Positions 17,674-25,976 of a stretch of DNA of 64,000 nt are shown piece by piece. The stretch is from NCBI RefSeq assembly GCF_018255755.1, contig NZ_CP073766.1, positions 3,038,001 through 3,102,000 of the forward strand, read 5' to 3'. Position 1 is the first letter of the stretch. Each line of letters opens with the position of its first letter. A model generated the notes under the pieces. It was given only the letters and a program-made list of their open reading frames with translations. It did not search any database and was not told the DNA's origin. The position numbers and the translations under genes were made by a program. The DNA comes from Chitinophaga sp. HK235 (GTDB taxonomy: Bacteria; Bacteroidota; Bacteroidia; Chitinophagales; Chitinophagaceae).

Positions 17674-18582
17674 TTATTTTACGCTGATCACTTCGTTCAG
17701 CAGGTATCCTTTTCCATTAAACAACATGTATAAAGGCGGGGCCTGATACCAGGGCACGCCTGCTTTTTTTTCGTGCGCCTGTATATGCAGATGTGGTTCG
17801 GTACTGAAGCCGGAATTGCCCACACAGCCCAGTGCCTGTCCCTGTTTTACATGCTGTCCTTCATGCACTACCACGCTGTTGCGTTTGAGATGTCCGGCAA
17901 AAAAATAACAGTCGGCTCCTTCCAGCAATACCTGGTTGGTGTTTTTAGGTCCCCTGTCCATTGCGGGCGGGATATTGTCGGGGTTATCACCATAGGCTCT
18001 CCTGACGATGCCATCACAGGGAGCATATACGGTATCGTTGAAAATCCAGTAATCACTGAGTTTGCGGGAAAAGACACCGGCCCCGCGGGTACCACGGTCA
18101 TCAATCTTTACGATATCCATCGCATATATTGCGCCACGCAGGCTGAAATGGAAGACATTGGTGGGGAGTCCTTTTCCGCCCTGCAGCACAAAATACCGTC
18201 CTGATTTAAGCGGGAAAGCCAGATTGACCGTATGCGGTGTGCCAGTAGTACCGGTGAAATAAAGCGCTGTTATCATCAGTAATAATCCTGACAACAGGAG
18301 GTTAGCGTTTCTCTTCCATACGGGCAGTAGAGGACTGGTATCTTTTTTTCTGCCGAAAGGCAGCATGATCAGCATCACCATCAGTAACACACCAAAAACA
18401 TATTTGGTATAGACAGACAGGTATATCCAGGTACCATAGAGGTAAAGGAAAATTCCCAGCGACAGGCCCAGCAAAAGGATAGTATAGGAGCGGGCCAGCG
18501 GGCGATGACCTGCGCGATAAAGCAGATACAAGCTAAACAAGGCCAGCGCCAAAGTAATACATAATAAAGACCAGATGATCAT
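17674..18582 (-). CDS. M23-family metallopeptidase with N-terminal membrane region
   Basis: A 302-residue protein. The N-terminal part has about four membrane helices (roughly residues 1-22, 32-52, 57-76 and 93-110). The C-terminal part is a LytM/M23 zinc peptidase domain. EPHLHIQ is the second zinc motif, and HFSLRGAIYAMDIV carries the expected earlier His/Asp. The domain is often used to cut peptidoglycan cross-links. VRRAYGDNPDNI and GNSGFSTEPHLH support the fold, and the membrane domain would tether it to the inner membrane. Its stop codon abuts the convergent neighbour. Whether it is active as a peptidase is inference. Confidence 0.87.
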   Translation of the reverse strand: MIIWSLLCITLALALFSLYLLYRAGHRPLARSYTILLLGLSLGIFLYLYGTWIYLSVYTKYVFGVLLMVMLIMLPFGRKKDTSPLLPVWKRNANLLLSGLLLMITALYFTGTTGTPHTVNLAFPLKSGRYFVLQGGKGLPTNVFHFSLRGAIYAMDIVKIDDRGTRGAGVFSRKLSDYWIFNDTVYAPCDGIVRRAYGDNPDNIPPAMDRGPKNTNQVLLEGADCYFFAGHLKRNSVVVHEGQHVKQGQALGCVGNSGFSTEPHLHIQAHEKKAGVPWYQAPPLYMLFNGKGYLLNEVISVK

Positions 18583-18676
18583 AACAGGGCCAAACTTTAC
18601 TGCAAATTATCAATATTTTTCCCGACGGCGAAGTACCATAATATTTATGTAACATTGCAACGCTAGTTCAATAACC

Positions 18677-20227
18677 ATGGAAAAGATCATTCAAACCGAC
18701 TCCGGCATCAGGATCGCACCGCTGTATACGCAGCCTGTGGCGATGGATGAGCTGCCTGGCGTCTTCCCCTTTACCCGCGGTATTCATGCCACGATGTACA
18801 GGGACAAACTATGGACCATGCGGCAATATGCCGGTTTCAGCACGGCGGAAGAGTCCAACAAAAGATACCACTATCTCCTGAGCCAGGGCGTGATGGGCCT
18901 CAGCGTGGCTTTTGACCTCCCCACCCAGATAGGCTATGATTCAGACCATGCCATGTCTGAAGGAGAAGTTGGCAAAGTAGGTGTAGCTATCGATTCGCTG
19001 GATGATATGGAAATTCTTTTCAAAGGTATTTCCCTGGAACAGATCTCTACTTCCATGACCATTAATGCCACTGGTTTTATACTGCTGGCATTCTATATCG
19101 CCCTTGCCAAAAAACAGGGTGCTGACCTGAAAAAGATCTCGGGTACCATACAAAACGATATCCTGAAAGAATACGCGGCCAGAGGCACTTTCATCTATCC
19201 TCCCAAACCTTCCATGCGCATCATCACCGATATCTTCGACTTTTGCAGCCGGGAAGTACCTAAGTGGAACACTATTTCCATTTCAGGATATCATATCCGT
19301 GAGGCAGGTGCCAATGCCGTACAGGAACTGGCTTTCACACTTTCTAACGGTAAAGCCTATCTGAAAGCAGCGCTGGAAAAAGGACTTGATATCAATGTAT
19401 TTGCCAAACGTCTTTCTTTCTTTTTCAACGCACACAACCACCTCTTTGAAGAAGTGGCCAAGTTCCGTGCTGCCCGCCGTATGTGGGCCAACATCACCCG
19501 GGAACTGGGCGCTACCGACCCGAAAGCACAGATGCTGCGTTTTCACACACAGACAGGTGGCAGTACCCTGACAGCCCAACAGCCACATAACAATATTGTA
19601 CGTGTGGCGGTTCAAACACTGGCAGCTACTATGGGCGGTACCCAGTCACTCCATACCAACGGATTCGATGAAGCCCTCTCTCTCCCTACAGAGGAGGCTG
19701 CCCGTATCGCCCTGCGTACTCAGCAGATCATCGGTTATGAAAGTGGTGTGGCCGACACTGTAGACCCACTGGCAGGCTCTTACTATGTAGAAGCACTGAC
19801 CAATGAAGTAGAAAACAAAGCCTGGGAGCTGATCCACAAAATAGATGCGATGGGTGGCGCTGTCAGCGCGATAGAACAAGGTTTCATACAGGATGAAATC
19901 GCGCGAAGCGCCTATAAATATCAGCAGGAAGTGGAAAACAATGAAAAAATCATTGTTGGTGTCAACAAGTTTGTTGTGGAAAACAATCAACCGCCGGAAG
20001 TATTCCGGATTGATGACAGCATACGCCAGATGCAGTCTGACCGGCTGAAAGCCCTGCGTGCACGCCGCGATAACCAGGTCGCAGAACAATGCCTGCAGCG
20101 CATCAGCGCGGCAGCACAGACCACCGAAAACCTGATGCCGCTGGTCATCGATGCAGTGGAAAACTATTGCACACTGGGTGAAATAGCAGATGCCCTCCGT
20201 CATGTTTGGGGTGAATACAATGCTTAA
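18677..20227 (+). CDS. Methylmalonyl-CoA mutase catalytic chain without the cobalamin-binding domain
   Basis: A 516-residue protein covering the TIM-barrel catalytic part of methylmalonyl-CoA mutase (conversion of succinyl-CoA and methylmalonyl-CoA). Expected stretches are seen: FPFTRGIHATMYRDKLWTMRQYAGF, SVAFDLPTQIGYDSDH, PKWNTISISGYHIREAGANAVQELAF, RFHTQTGGSTLTAQQPHNNIVRV and NVQSLHTNGFDEALSLPTE-type. The C-terminal DxHDRG cobalamin-binding domain is absent, so the cofactor domain must be a separate chain. None is encoded here, so it presumably lies elsewhere. It is monocistronic and followed by an inverted repeat. A sister mutase such as isobutyryl-CoA mutase is the main alternative. Confidence 0.9.
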   Translation: MEKIIQTDSGIRIAPLYTQPVAMDELPGVFPFTRGIHATMYRDKLWTMRQYAGFSTAEESNKRYHYLLSQGVMGLSVAFDLPTQIGYDSDHAMSEGEVGKVGVAIDSLDDMEILFKGISLEQISTSMTINATGFILLAFYIALAKKQGADLKKISGTIQNDILKEYAARGTFIYPPKPSMRIITDIFDFCSREVPKWNTISISGYHIREAGANAVQELAFTLSNGKAYLKAALEKGLDINVFAKRLSFFFNAHNHLFEEVAKFRAARRMWANITRELGATDPKAQMLRFHTQTGGSTLTAQQPHNNIVRVAVQTLAATMGGTQSLHTNGFDEALSLPTEEAARIALRTQQIIGYESGVADTVDPLAGSYYVEALTNEVENKAWELIHKIDAMGGAVSAIEQGFIQDEIARSAYKYQQEVENNEKIIVGVNKFVVENNQPPEVFRIDDSIRQMQSDRLKALRARRDNQVAEQCLQRISAAAQTTENLMPLVIDAVENYCTLGEIADALRHVWGEYNA

Positions 20228-20229
20228 AC

Positions 20230-20308
20230 AATGACGAATTGTTAATTACGGGTTACGGATGAATAATTTATCTCTTAATTCATAATTCCTGATTGACAAT
20301 TCGTCATT
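20230..20308. repeat. ATTACG-type inverted repeat, copy B
   Basis: A 16-base arm AATGACGAATTGTTAA (20230-20245) faces TTGACAATTCGTCATT (20293-20308), with one mismatch. The loop contains further AATTACG and AATTCAT words. It lies directly after the mutase stop. Confidence 0.65.
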
Positions 20309-20316
20309 GAATTATA

Positions 20317-20324
20317 TATTTTTG
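20317..20324 (+). promoter_or_regulatory. Probable promoter of the methyltransferase gene
   Basis: TATTTTTG matches TAnnTTTG and lies only 13 bases before the TTG start codon, so the transcript would have a leader of only a few bases. Confidence 0.45.
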
Positions 20325-20337
20325 AGTCTAAAAAAAT

Positions 20338-21234
20338 TTGAACTTGATCTATTACAATAGCTGTCCGCTTTGTGGTTCCTCACAAATACACGAAGCACTC
20401 TCCGCTAAAGACTATACTGTATCTAAAGAAACATTTCCCATATTTCATTGCGGAGGCTGTGGCGGCCGTTTTACTCAGCATGTGCCGGACAACGCCAACA
20501 TAGGCCGGTATTATCAATCTGAAGAATACATCTCCCATTCTGAAACCAAACAAGGACTGATCAATCGCCTCTATCACAGTGTCCGTAAAATCACGCTGCG
20601 TTCCAAGCAAAACTGGGTACGTTCTGCAGCCCGCATCAAACAGGGCAACCTGCTGGACATTGGCTGTGGTACCGGCGCTTTCCTTCATTATATGCAGACA
20701 GGCGGCTGGACCATTACCGGCCTCGAACCGGATGAAAATGCCCGCCGTAATGCACAGACACTCTACAACATCAAGCCGCTTCCCATCGATCAGCTTTTCA
20801 CACTGCCGGAGAAACAATACGATGCCATCACCATGTGGCATGTGCTCGAACATGTTCATGAGCTGCACCGTTACCTGGATCGTATCCGTCAGCTGCTGAA
20901 ACCCGGAGGAGCCCTGCTGATAGCTGTTCCCAACTACACCTCCTCAGACGCATCACATTATGGTGAATACTGGGCTGCCTATGATGTGCCCCGCCATCTG
21001 TACCATTTCTCACCCGATTCCATGGCACAGCTGCTAGCCCAGCACAACATCAAACTGATCAAAAAACACCCGATGGTATTTGACGGTTTTTATGTGAGTC
21101 TGCTTAGTGAAAAATATAAAACCGGTAAAAGCCGCCTCTTTGCCGGCTTCTTCCACGGTTTCAGGTCTTACCGGAAGGGACTGAAAAATGTGGATAGATG
21201 TAGTTCGATAGTATACGAATGTAACGTTGATTAA
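20338..21234 (+). CDS. Class I SAM-dependent methyltransferase with N-terminal zinc-ribbon-like cysteines
   Basis: A 298-residue protein. The N-terminus has CPLC (Cys9, Cys12) and CGGC (Cys38, Cys41), a likely zinc ribbon of the type seen in many sugar- and lipid-modifying methyltransferases. The SAM-binding motif LLDIGCGTGAFLHYM follows near residue 105, with MWHVLEHVHE downstream. It belongs to the Methyltransf_23-like group; the substrate is unknown. The start is the TTG at 20338, because no ATG lies close by and the promoter sits just ahead of it. The last residues (SSIVYECNVD) run into a repeat region and may be altered. Confidence 0.82.
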   Translation: MNLIYYNSCPLCGSSQIHEALSAKDYTVSKETFPIFHCGGCGGRFTQHVPDNANIGRYYQSEEYISHSETKQGLINRLYHSVRKITLRSKQNWVRSAARIKQGNLLDIGCGTGAFLHYMQTGGWTITGLEPDENARRNAQTLYNIKPLPIDQLFTLPEKQYDAITMWHVLEHVHELHRYLDRIRQLLKPGGALLIAVPNYTSSDASHYGEYWAAYDVPRHLYHFSPDSMAQLLAQHNIKLIKKHPMVFDGFYVSLLSEKYKTGKSRLFAGFFHGFRSYRKGLKNVDRCSSIVYECNVD

Positions 21235-21245
21235 TGCTGATGATG

Positions 21246-21361
21246 CTGATGCTCCTGATAAGCGAAGGTTTTATTTAGTGATTAGAACGAATAAAGCGAA
21301 GGGCCCATGAATCAAAGTTCATGGGCCCTTCGCTTTTATCTCCATTTATCAGGAGCATCAG
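21246..21361. repeat. Nested hairpin pair between methyltransferase and S46 peptidase genes
   Basis: The inner stem is 19 bp and perfect (AAAGCGAAGGGCCCATGAA, 21293-21311, against 21318-21336, loop TCAAAG). The outer stem is 16 bp and perfect (CTGATGCTCCTGATAA, 21246-21261, against 21346-21361). They sit at the convergent ends of two genes. The inner stem has T and A runs and could terminate both transcripts; it belongs to the GCGAAG hairpin set. Confidence 0.75.
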
Positions 21362-21375
21362 TTACATCACATTAA

Positions 21376-23541
21376 TCACGGTACTAGTTTCATTTCATCT
21401 ACCAGTCTGGTGCAACCGGCAAATTTGTCTACAATAAACAGCACGTAGCGGATATCCACCATGATATTACGGCAGATAGACGGGTCGTAGTTGATGTCGC
21501 TCATGGTGCCTTCCCAGGTACGGTCGAAGTTGAGGCCGATCAGATGACCATTGGCATCGAGGGCCGGGCTACCGGAGTTACCGCCGGTGGTATGGTTGCT
21601 GGCAATAAAACATACCGGCATTCTACCATTAACGCCATAACGGCCATAGTCCTTGTTTTTGTACAGGTCTCTGAGTTTGGCCGGCACATCAAATTCATAA
21701 TCGCCGGGCACGTATTTTTCCATTACACCATCGAGGTAAGTATAAAAATCATAGTGGATGGCATCGCGGGGGCTGTAGCCGTCTACTTTACCGTAGGTAA
21801 CACGCAGCGTGCTGTTCGCATCCGGATAGAAACGTTTTTTACTGCCCATTACGTCCATCTGCGATTGCATGTAAGTACGCTGAAGGCGGTTGATGTTGCT
21901 CTGCAGATCGCTGAGAGGTCTGCTGACATTGTCTACAAAACCTTTGCGTAATGCCATGGCCATACGGGTGGCCGGATCTTTCCACATCTGCGCCACAACA
22001 GCATTATATGGTTGCTGCACAAAAGCCTTGAGTTTATCCAGGGAGGTAAGACCAGACAGGTTAAATATTTTATCAGCCAGGGCGCGGCCGTCGTTGTTGC
22101 TTTCAGCGGAGAGCTGAGCATATTCTGCGCCAGCGTATTGTTTGGGAACGCCTTTGCCATACAGTTCCAGCAGGCTGGCACATACATCGTGGTCTACCTT
22201 GGCATTGTAGTTCTTATAAAATGACTGCATAGACTCCAGGAACTGCTGACGCAGTGATTCATATTGCCCCTCTCCTTTTTCGCGTACATCGGCGAGGAAG
22301 TCTATCAGGCGGTCAGCTGCTGTGAAGATCTCTGCATTTTTTACCAGTTCGCTGTAATAATCACGTGTCTGGGCGTAAGGCTGTATCTGGCGGTACAGTG
22401 CATTGAGGGTGTCCAGTACACCGGCATATTGTTGTTTGAGTGTAGCATTGCTATTAAGCAGCTGGCGGTAGGTAGCTTCGTACTGTTGTTTTTTGCTGAT
22501 GCCATTGCTTTGTTTGATGCCCAGCATCTCCCCCTGCCATTTTTTCCAGGCATTGGCGGTAGAAGCGTATTTGGCTGCGTATTGAATTTTGATCTGTTCG
22601 TCTTTACGCATATAGCCGTCCATGATTTTAAGGGCGGCATCACGCATTTCCACTTTGGCAGCATCCAGCACCTGTACGGTCTGTTTTACGGCTTCAGAAG
22701 GCAGGTATTCAGAAGTGCGGCCAGGGAAGCCCAGTACCATGGTAAAATCGTTGGGTTTTACACCTTTCATGGAGATAGGCAGGAAGTGTTTGGGTGTCAG
22801 TGGCACGTTGTCCTGAGAATAAGGAGCAGGACGGCCATCTTTGCCGGCATACACGCGGAACATGGAGAAATCGCCGGTATGACGGGGCCATACCCAGTTG
22901 TCGGTATCAGAGCCGAACTTACCGATGGAAGAAGGGGGAGCACCCACCAGGCGTACATCGCGATAGGTTTCGGTGACAAAGAGGAAATACTGGTTGCCTT
23001 CAAAGAAGGGTTTCACCATTGTTTCCTGCCAGGATTCCTTTTTGGTATTCTGTCTGATTTCGTTGATACGTTTATCGATGGCCGACTGACGCTCCCGCTC
23101 ACTCATGCCGGGTTTTACGTCCTGCAGAGCGGCTTTGGTAATATCATCGATCCGGACGATAAAAGAGACAAAAAGACCAGGGTTAGGCAGTTCCTCAGTG
23201 GCTGTTTTGGCCCAGAAACCATTTTCCAGGAAATTATTCTGGAGGGAAGAATGCTTTTGGATAGCATCATAGCCGCAGTGGTGGTTAGTGAGCAGCAATC
23301 CCTGGGAAGAGATTACTTCTGCGGTACAGAAGCCACCAAAGCTAACGATAGCGTCTTTGAGGCTTCCCTTGTTGATGTTGTAGATATCCGAGGCATTGAT
23401 TTTCATCCCCATTCCCTTCATCTCTTTCTCATTAAGGCCGGACAGCAGTTGAGGCAACCACATTCCTTCAGTGGCATAAGTCAGCTGGGAAAGCAGCAGG
23501 AGTGCTGCCATCACAAGCGGCTTCACGATTCGTTGCAACAT
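21376..23541 (-). CDS. S46-family dipeptidyl-peptidase, DPP11-like
   Basis: A 721-residue periplasmic exopeptidase with a signal peptide (cut near TYA). The S46 family removes dipeptides from the N-terminus and has a chymotrypsin-like triad. NHHCGYDAIQKHS (His near residue 88), TGDFSMFRVYA (Asp) and GNSGSPALD (Ser656) are visible. The residue 18 after the serine, which decides specificity in the family, is Arg674 in LNFDRTWEG. In characterised members Arg at this place (DPP11) prefers Asp/Glu at P1, whereas Gly (DPP7) prefers hydrophobic residues. I therefore call it DPP11-like. Its length is normal and it is monocistronic. Confidence 0.92.
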   Translation of the reverse strand: MLQRIVKPLVMAALLLLSQLTYATEGMWLPQLLSGLNEKEMKGMGMKINASDIYNINKGSLKDAIVSFGGFCTAEVISSQGLLLTNHHCGYDAIQKHSSLQNNFLENGFWAKTATEELPNPGLFVSFIVRIDDITKAALQDVKPGMSERERQSAIDKRINEIRQNTKKESWQETMVKPFFEGNQYFLFVTETYRDVRLVGAPPSSIGKFGSDTDNWVWPRHTGDFSMFRVYAGKDGRPAPYSQDNVPLTPKHFLPISMKGVKPNDFTMVLGFPGRTSEYLPSEAVKQTVQVLDAAKVEMRDAALKIMDGYMRKDEQIKIQYAAKYASTANAWKKWQGEMLGIKQSNGISKKQQYEATYRQLLNSNATLKQQYAGVLDTLNALYRQIQPYAQTRDYYSELVKNAEIFTAADRLIDFLADVREKGEGQYESLRQQFLESMQSFYKNYNAKVDHDVCASLLELYGKGVPKQYAGAEYAQLSAESNNDGRALADKIFNLSGLTSLDKLKAFVQQPYNAVVAQMWKDPATRMAMALRKGFVDNVSRPLSDLQSNINRLQRTYMQSQMDVMGSKKRFYPDANSTLRVTYGKVDGYSPRDAIHYDFYTYLDGVMEKYVPGDYEFDVPAKLRDLYKNKDYGRYGVNGRMPVCFIASNHTTGGNSGSPALDANGHLIGLNFDRTWEGTMSDINYDPSICRNIMVDIRYVLFIVDKFAGCTRLVDEMKLVP

Positions 23542-23686
23542 ATCTGATATTCTTTTTATAAAACCGGCAATTTACTACAATTCAGGGAGGGCAGAAAAGA
23601 TAAACCTGTGTTTCTGATCATTCATCGATATAAAGCTGCTATTGACAGAGATCTGGTAGGCCATACAATGGATTTGACGCAAATTC

Positions 23687-24490
23687 ATGTCAATTTCAGA
23701 ATATCTGTTGAGCATGCTCCGGTCCAAAGTGATGATCATAATGTTGCATATAACCGGCTGGGCTATATGTATGAGCTTTCCGCTGCTCTTTATCAGGGGG
23801 CAGGCCTGGTATAACCAGGTGCTGGCGGTGCTGTTGTCTGTTGTGTTGAGCCTTGCCATCGAACTCACCTGCCGGCGATGGCGGTCATCTGAGCATGCCT
23901 TACATCTCAAAGCCGGGAAAGCGGCGGCAGAGCTGTCATTTCTCAAATCACAGCTACATCCGCACTTTCTGTTTAATACACTCAACAACATTTATTCACT
24001 GGCCATATTACAGCATGAATATACCGCACCCAGCATCCTGAAGCTGTCTAATATGATGCGGTATGCCACTACAGACACGCATCGTGACTTTGTGTTACTG
24101 CAGCGGGAAATAGAGTGCATACACGATTATATAGACCTGCAGCAGCTGAGGCTTACCGCCCGTACGCGGGTGAAGCTTTCCGTTTCCGGTAATCCGGGGT
24201 TTAAATGTATTGCTCCGATGCTGTTGTTGCCTTTTCTGGAAAATGCTTTCCGGAATGGTGTCAGCAGTCAGGAGCCTTCTGATATTGTGATACAGCTTCA
24301 GACTACAGACCAGGGCATCCATTTTTATTGCAGTAACAAACTTTTTTCGCAGGAGGTATCATCCAACGAAACAGCCGAAGATATCAGTCATACACGGGAA
24401 CGGTTGCAGCAGCTGTATCCGCAGCGGCATCTGTTGCATACAGCAGCAGACAACGGAATATACACGGTGAAACTGGACCTTTATATTTAG
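23687..24490 (+). CDS. LytS-type sensor histidine kinase, short, with unusual G-box
   Basis: A 267-residue kinase of the His_kinase (LytS/YehU) type. Two membrane helices (about residues 14-35 and 43-61) precede the phosphoacceptor motif HPHFLFNTLN (His91) and the N-box PFLENAFRNGV. Typical members have more membrane helices and a longer N-terminus. The usual glycine-rich GIGLxNxRxRL stretch is replaced by ETAEDISHTRERLQQLYP, so ATP binding may be changed. No LytR-type response regulator gene is next to it: the following gene is a convergent protease. Either the partner is elsewhere or the protein is degenerate. Start at the ATG at 23687. Confidence 0.82.
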   Translation: MSISEYLLSMLRSKVMIIMLHITGWAICMSFPLLFIRGQAWYNQVLAVLLSVVLSLAIELTCRRWRSSEHALHLKAGKAAAELSFLKSQLHPHFLFNTLNNIYSLAILQHEYTAPSILKLSNMMRYATTDTHRDFVLLQREIECIHDYIDLQQLRLTARTRVKLSVSGNPGFKCIAPMLLLPFLENAFRNGVSSQEPSDIVIQLQTTDQGIHFYCSNKLFSQEVSSNETAEDISHTRERLQQLYPQRHLLHTAADNGIYTVKLDLYI

Positions 24491-24632
24491 ACTGTGGGCA
24501 AGATGTGCGAATAAATAACACAGTGCAGTAAAGTTGGCAAATACAGGCAAGCAGCGAAAGCAAAAGAGCAAAGCGCAGCAAAAAAAAGTTTTTTGCGCGC
24601 AATGCTCTCTTTGCTCATATATCGAGAAAACC

Positions 24633-25457
24633 TTAGTGGTACAGATAATTTAAGGCAATGATATCATTGGCATTAAATGTACGGTTGCCACCGTTGGAGC
24701 AGGCCAGCATCCAGGAATTGGCGTCCGGGCCGGAAGGTGTGCCGGGAATCTGTACAGCGCCTACAGTTGAACTACCTTCGTTTACAGCAGAACCGCCGCA
24801 GCTGTAAGAACGGTCCATGTAATCAGTATGACGCATACCGATACAGTGACCAATTTCATGCTGGATTACAGAACCCACATACAGCACGTTGGGGTTGGAA
24901 CCATAGGCAGCAGCGTTAGTATTCATTTTAACGGTGCCATAAGGATTTCCGGTGCTGGTAGGGAAGCCGGAAGAGCCCAGTGTAATGTAACCACCGCTGG
25001 GGCCCTGGTTAAAGCCCTGAATGGTGATGTCAGCAGTACCGCTGGTAATGCGTTGGAAAGTCATGCGCAGGCCCAGCCTGTTGTAACGGGCAATAGCAGT
25101 GTCGGCACCAGCAATGAAAGCAGTTCCCAGTTTGGTCACTTTCACGGTGATCACGCGGGGCAGTGCGGTCACCAGTTGGTTGGTGCGGTACTGTTCACTG
25201 TTGGCGATGCGAAGTGTAGGAGTACTAACTTTTTCATTCAACTGTTCAGCAGTGAGCAAGATGTCACCTTCTACCAGATAACCATCTTCTGTTTTACGAA
25301 CGTTGTCGGTGCTAAAGCCATTGGCTTTGATCTGAGCCAGCACCTGATCAGAAACGGGGTTGGGCTGAGATTCCTGTTGTGTGTTGTTTTTGTTACAGGA
25401 AGAAATCATTACACCTGCGGCCAGACAGGTAATTACGGCGAGGATTTGTTTTTTCAT
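24633..25457 (-). CDS. M57-type zinc metalloprotease lipoprotein
   Basis: A 274-residue predicted lipoprotein (MKKQILAVITCLAAGVMISSC, lipid cysteine at residue 21). His200-Glu-Ile-Gly-His204 followed by His210 in HEIGHCIGMRH is a metzincin-type HExxHxxxxxH site, and the HEIGH form is characteristic of family M57. The short YMDRSYSCGG follows. It may act on the cell surface; its substrate is unknown. It is monocistronic and converges with the LytS-type kinase gene. Its upstream region is shared with nothing and contains a 12-base palindrome at 25504. Confidence 0.9.
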   Translation of the reverse strand: MKKQILAVITCLAAGVMISSCNKNNTQQESQPNPVSDQVLAQIKANGFSTDNVRKTEDGYLVEGDILLTAEQLNEKVSTPTLRIANSEQYRTNQLVTALPRVITVKVTKLGTAFIAGADTAIARYNRLGLRMTFQRITSGTADITIQGFNQGPSGGYITLGSSGFPTSTGNPYGTVKMNTNAAAYGSNPNVLYVGSVIQHEIGHCIGMRHTDYMDRSYSCGGSAVNEGSSTVGAVQIPGTPSGPDANSWMLACSNGGNRTFNANDIIALNYLYH

Positions 25458-25976
25458 CAGTTCGGATTTTGGTATAAAAAGAAAAAAATATTCCCTGGCT
25501 GGTTGTTACGTAACAGCCAACGTTCAAGATACTTTCATAATGATGACTACAGTGCTCATCTGTAGACGCAATGCAACTGACAACAGGGCAATGCTACCGA
25601 CAAACAACAAGTTGCATGGCGTTACATATCCAGGAAAAAGCGGGCTTTCAGTGCTCTTCTTTTAGCAGACATATTACAGCTGAGGTACGTGTTAACAATA
25701 CCGGCATGCAAATTTTAATGATTGACTATGATTCAGTAATTCCGGCGGACCCGGCGACTCAGACTTGCTCTTCAGTTAACCAATGGTAATTGGCCTCTCG
25801 TATGGTTTTCTTAGATTTCGTTGCTCGTTTTCAGTTAATTTATCGTGCTACCAATATTACAACTTTCGTTTTAACTTAAAAAAAATTTTTTGTGTGTTGT
25901 GCATAAAAAATTGTGTTGATAGATTTATTGCAGTAGCTTTAATTAACATCGTAATCATCTGTCGCCGCTAACCTGC
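25458..25976. other. Non-coding region between M57 and S8 protease genes
   Basis: This 519-base AT-rich region holds no convincing gene in any frame. It contains the perfect palindrome TGTTACGTAACA at 25504-25515, 47 bases before the M57 start, a possible operator. Near 25940 TAGCTTTA resembles a -7 box for the S8 gene but is one base off. A long A/T run lies at 25878-25892. Nothing else is evident. Confidence 0.5.
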
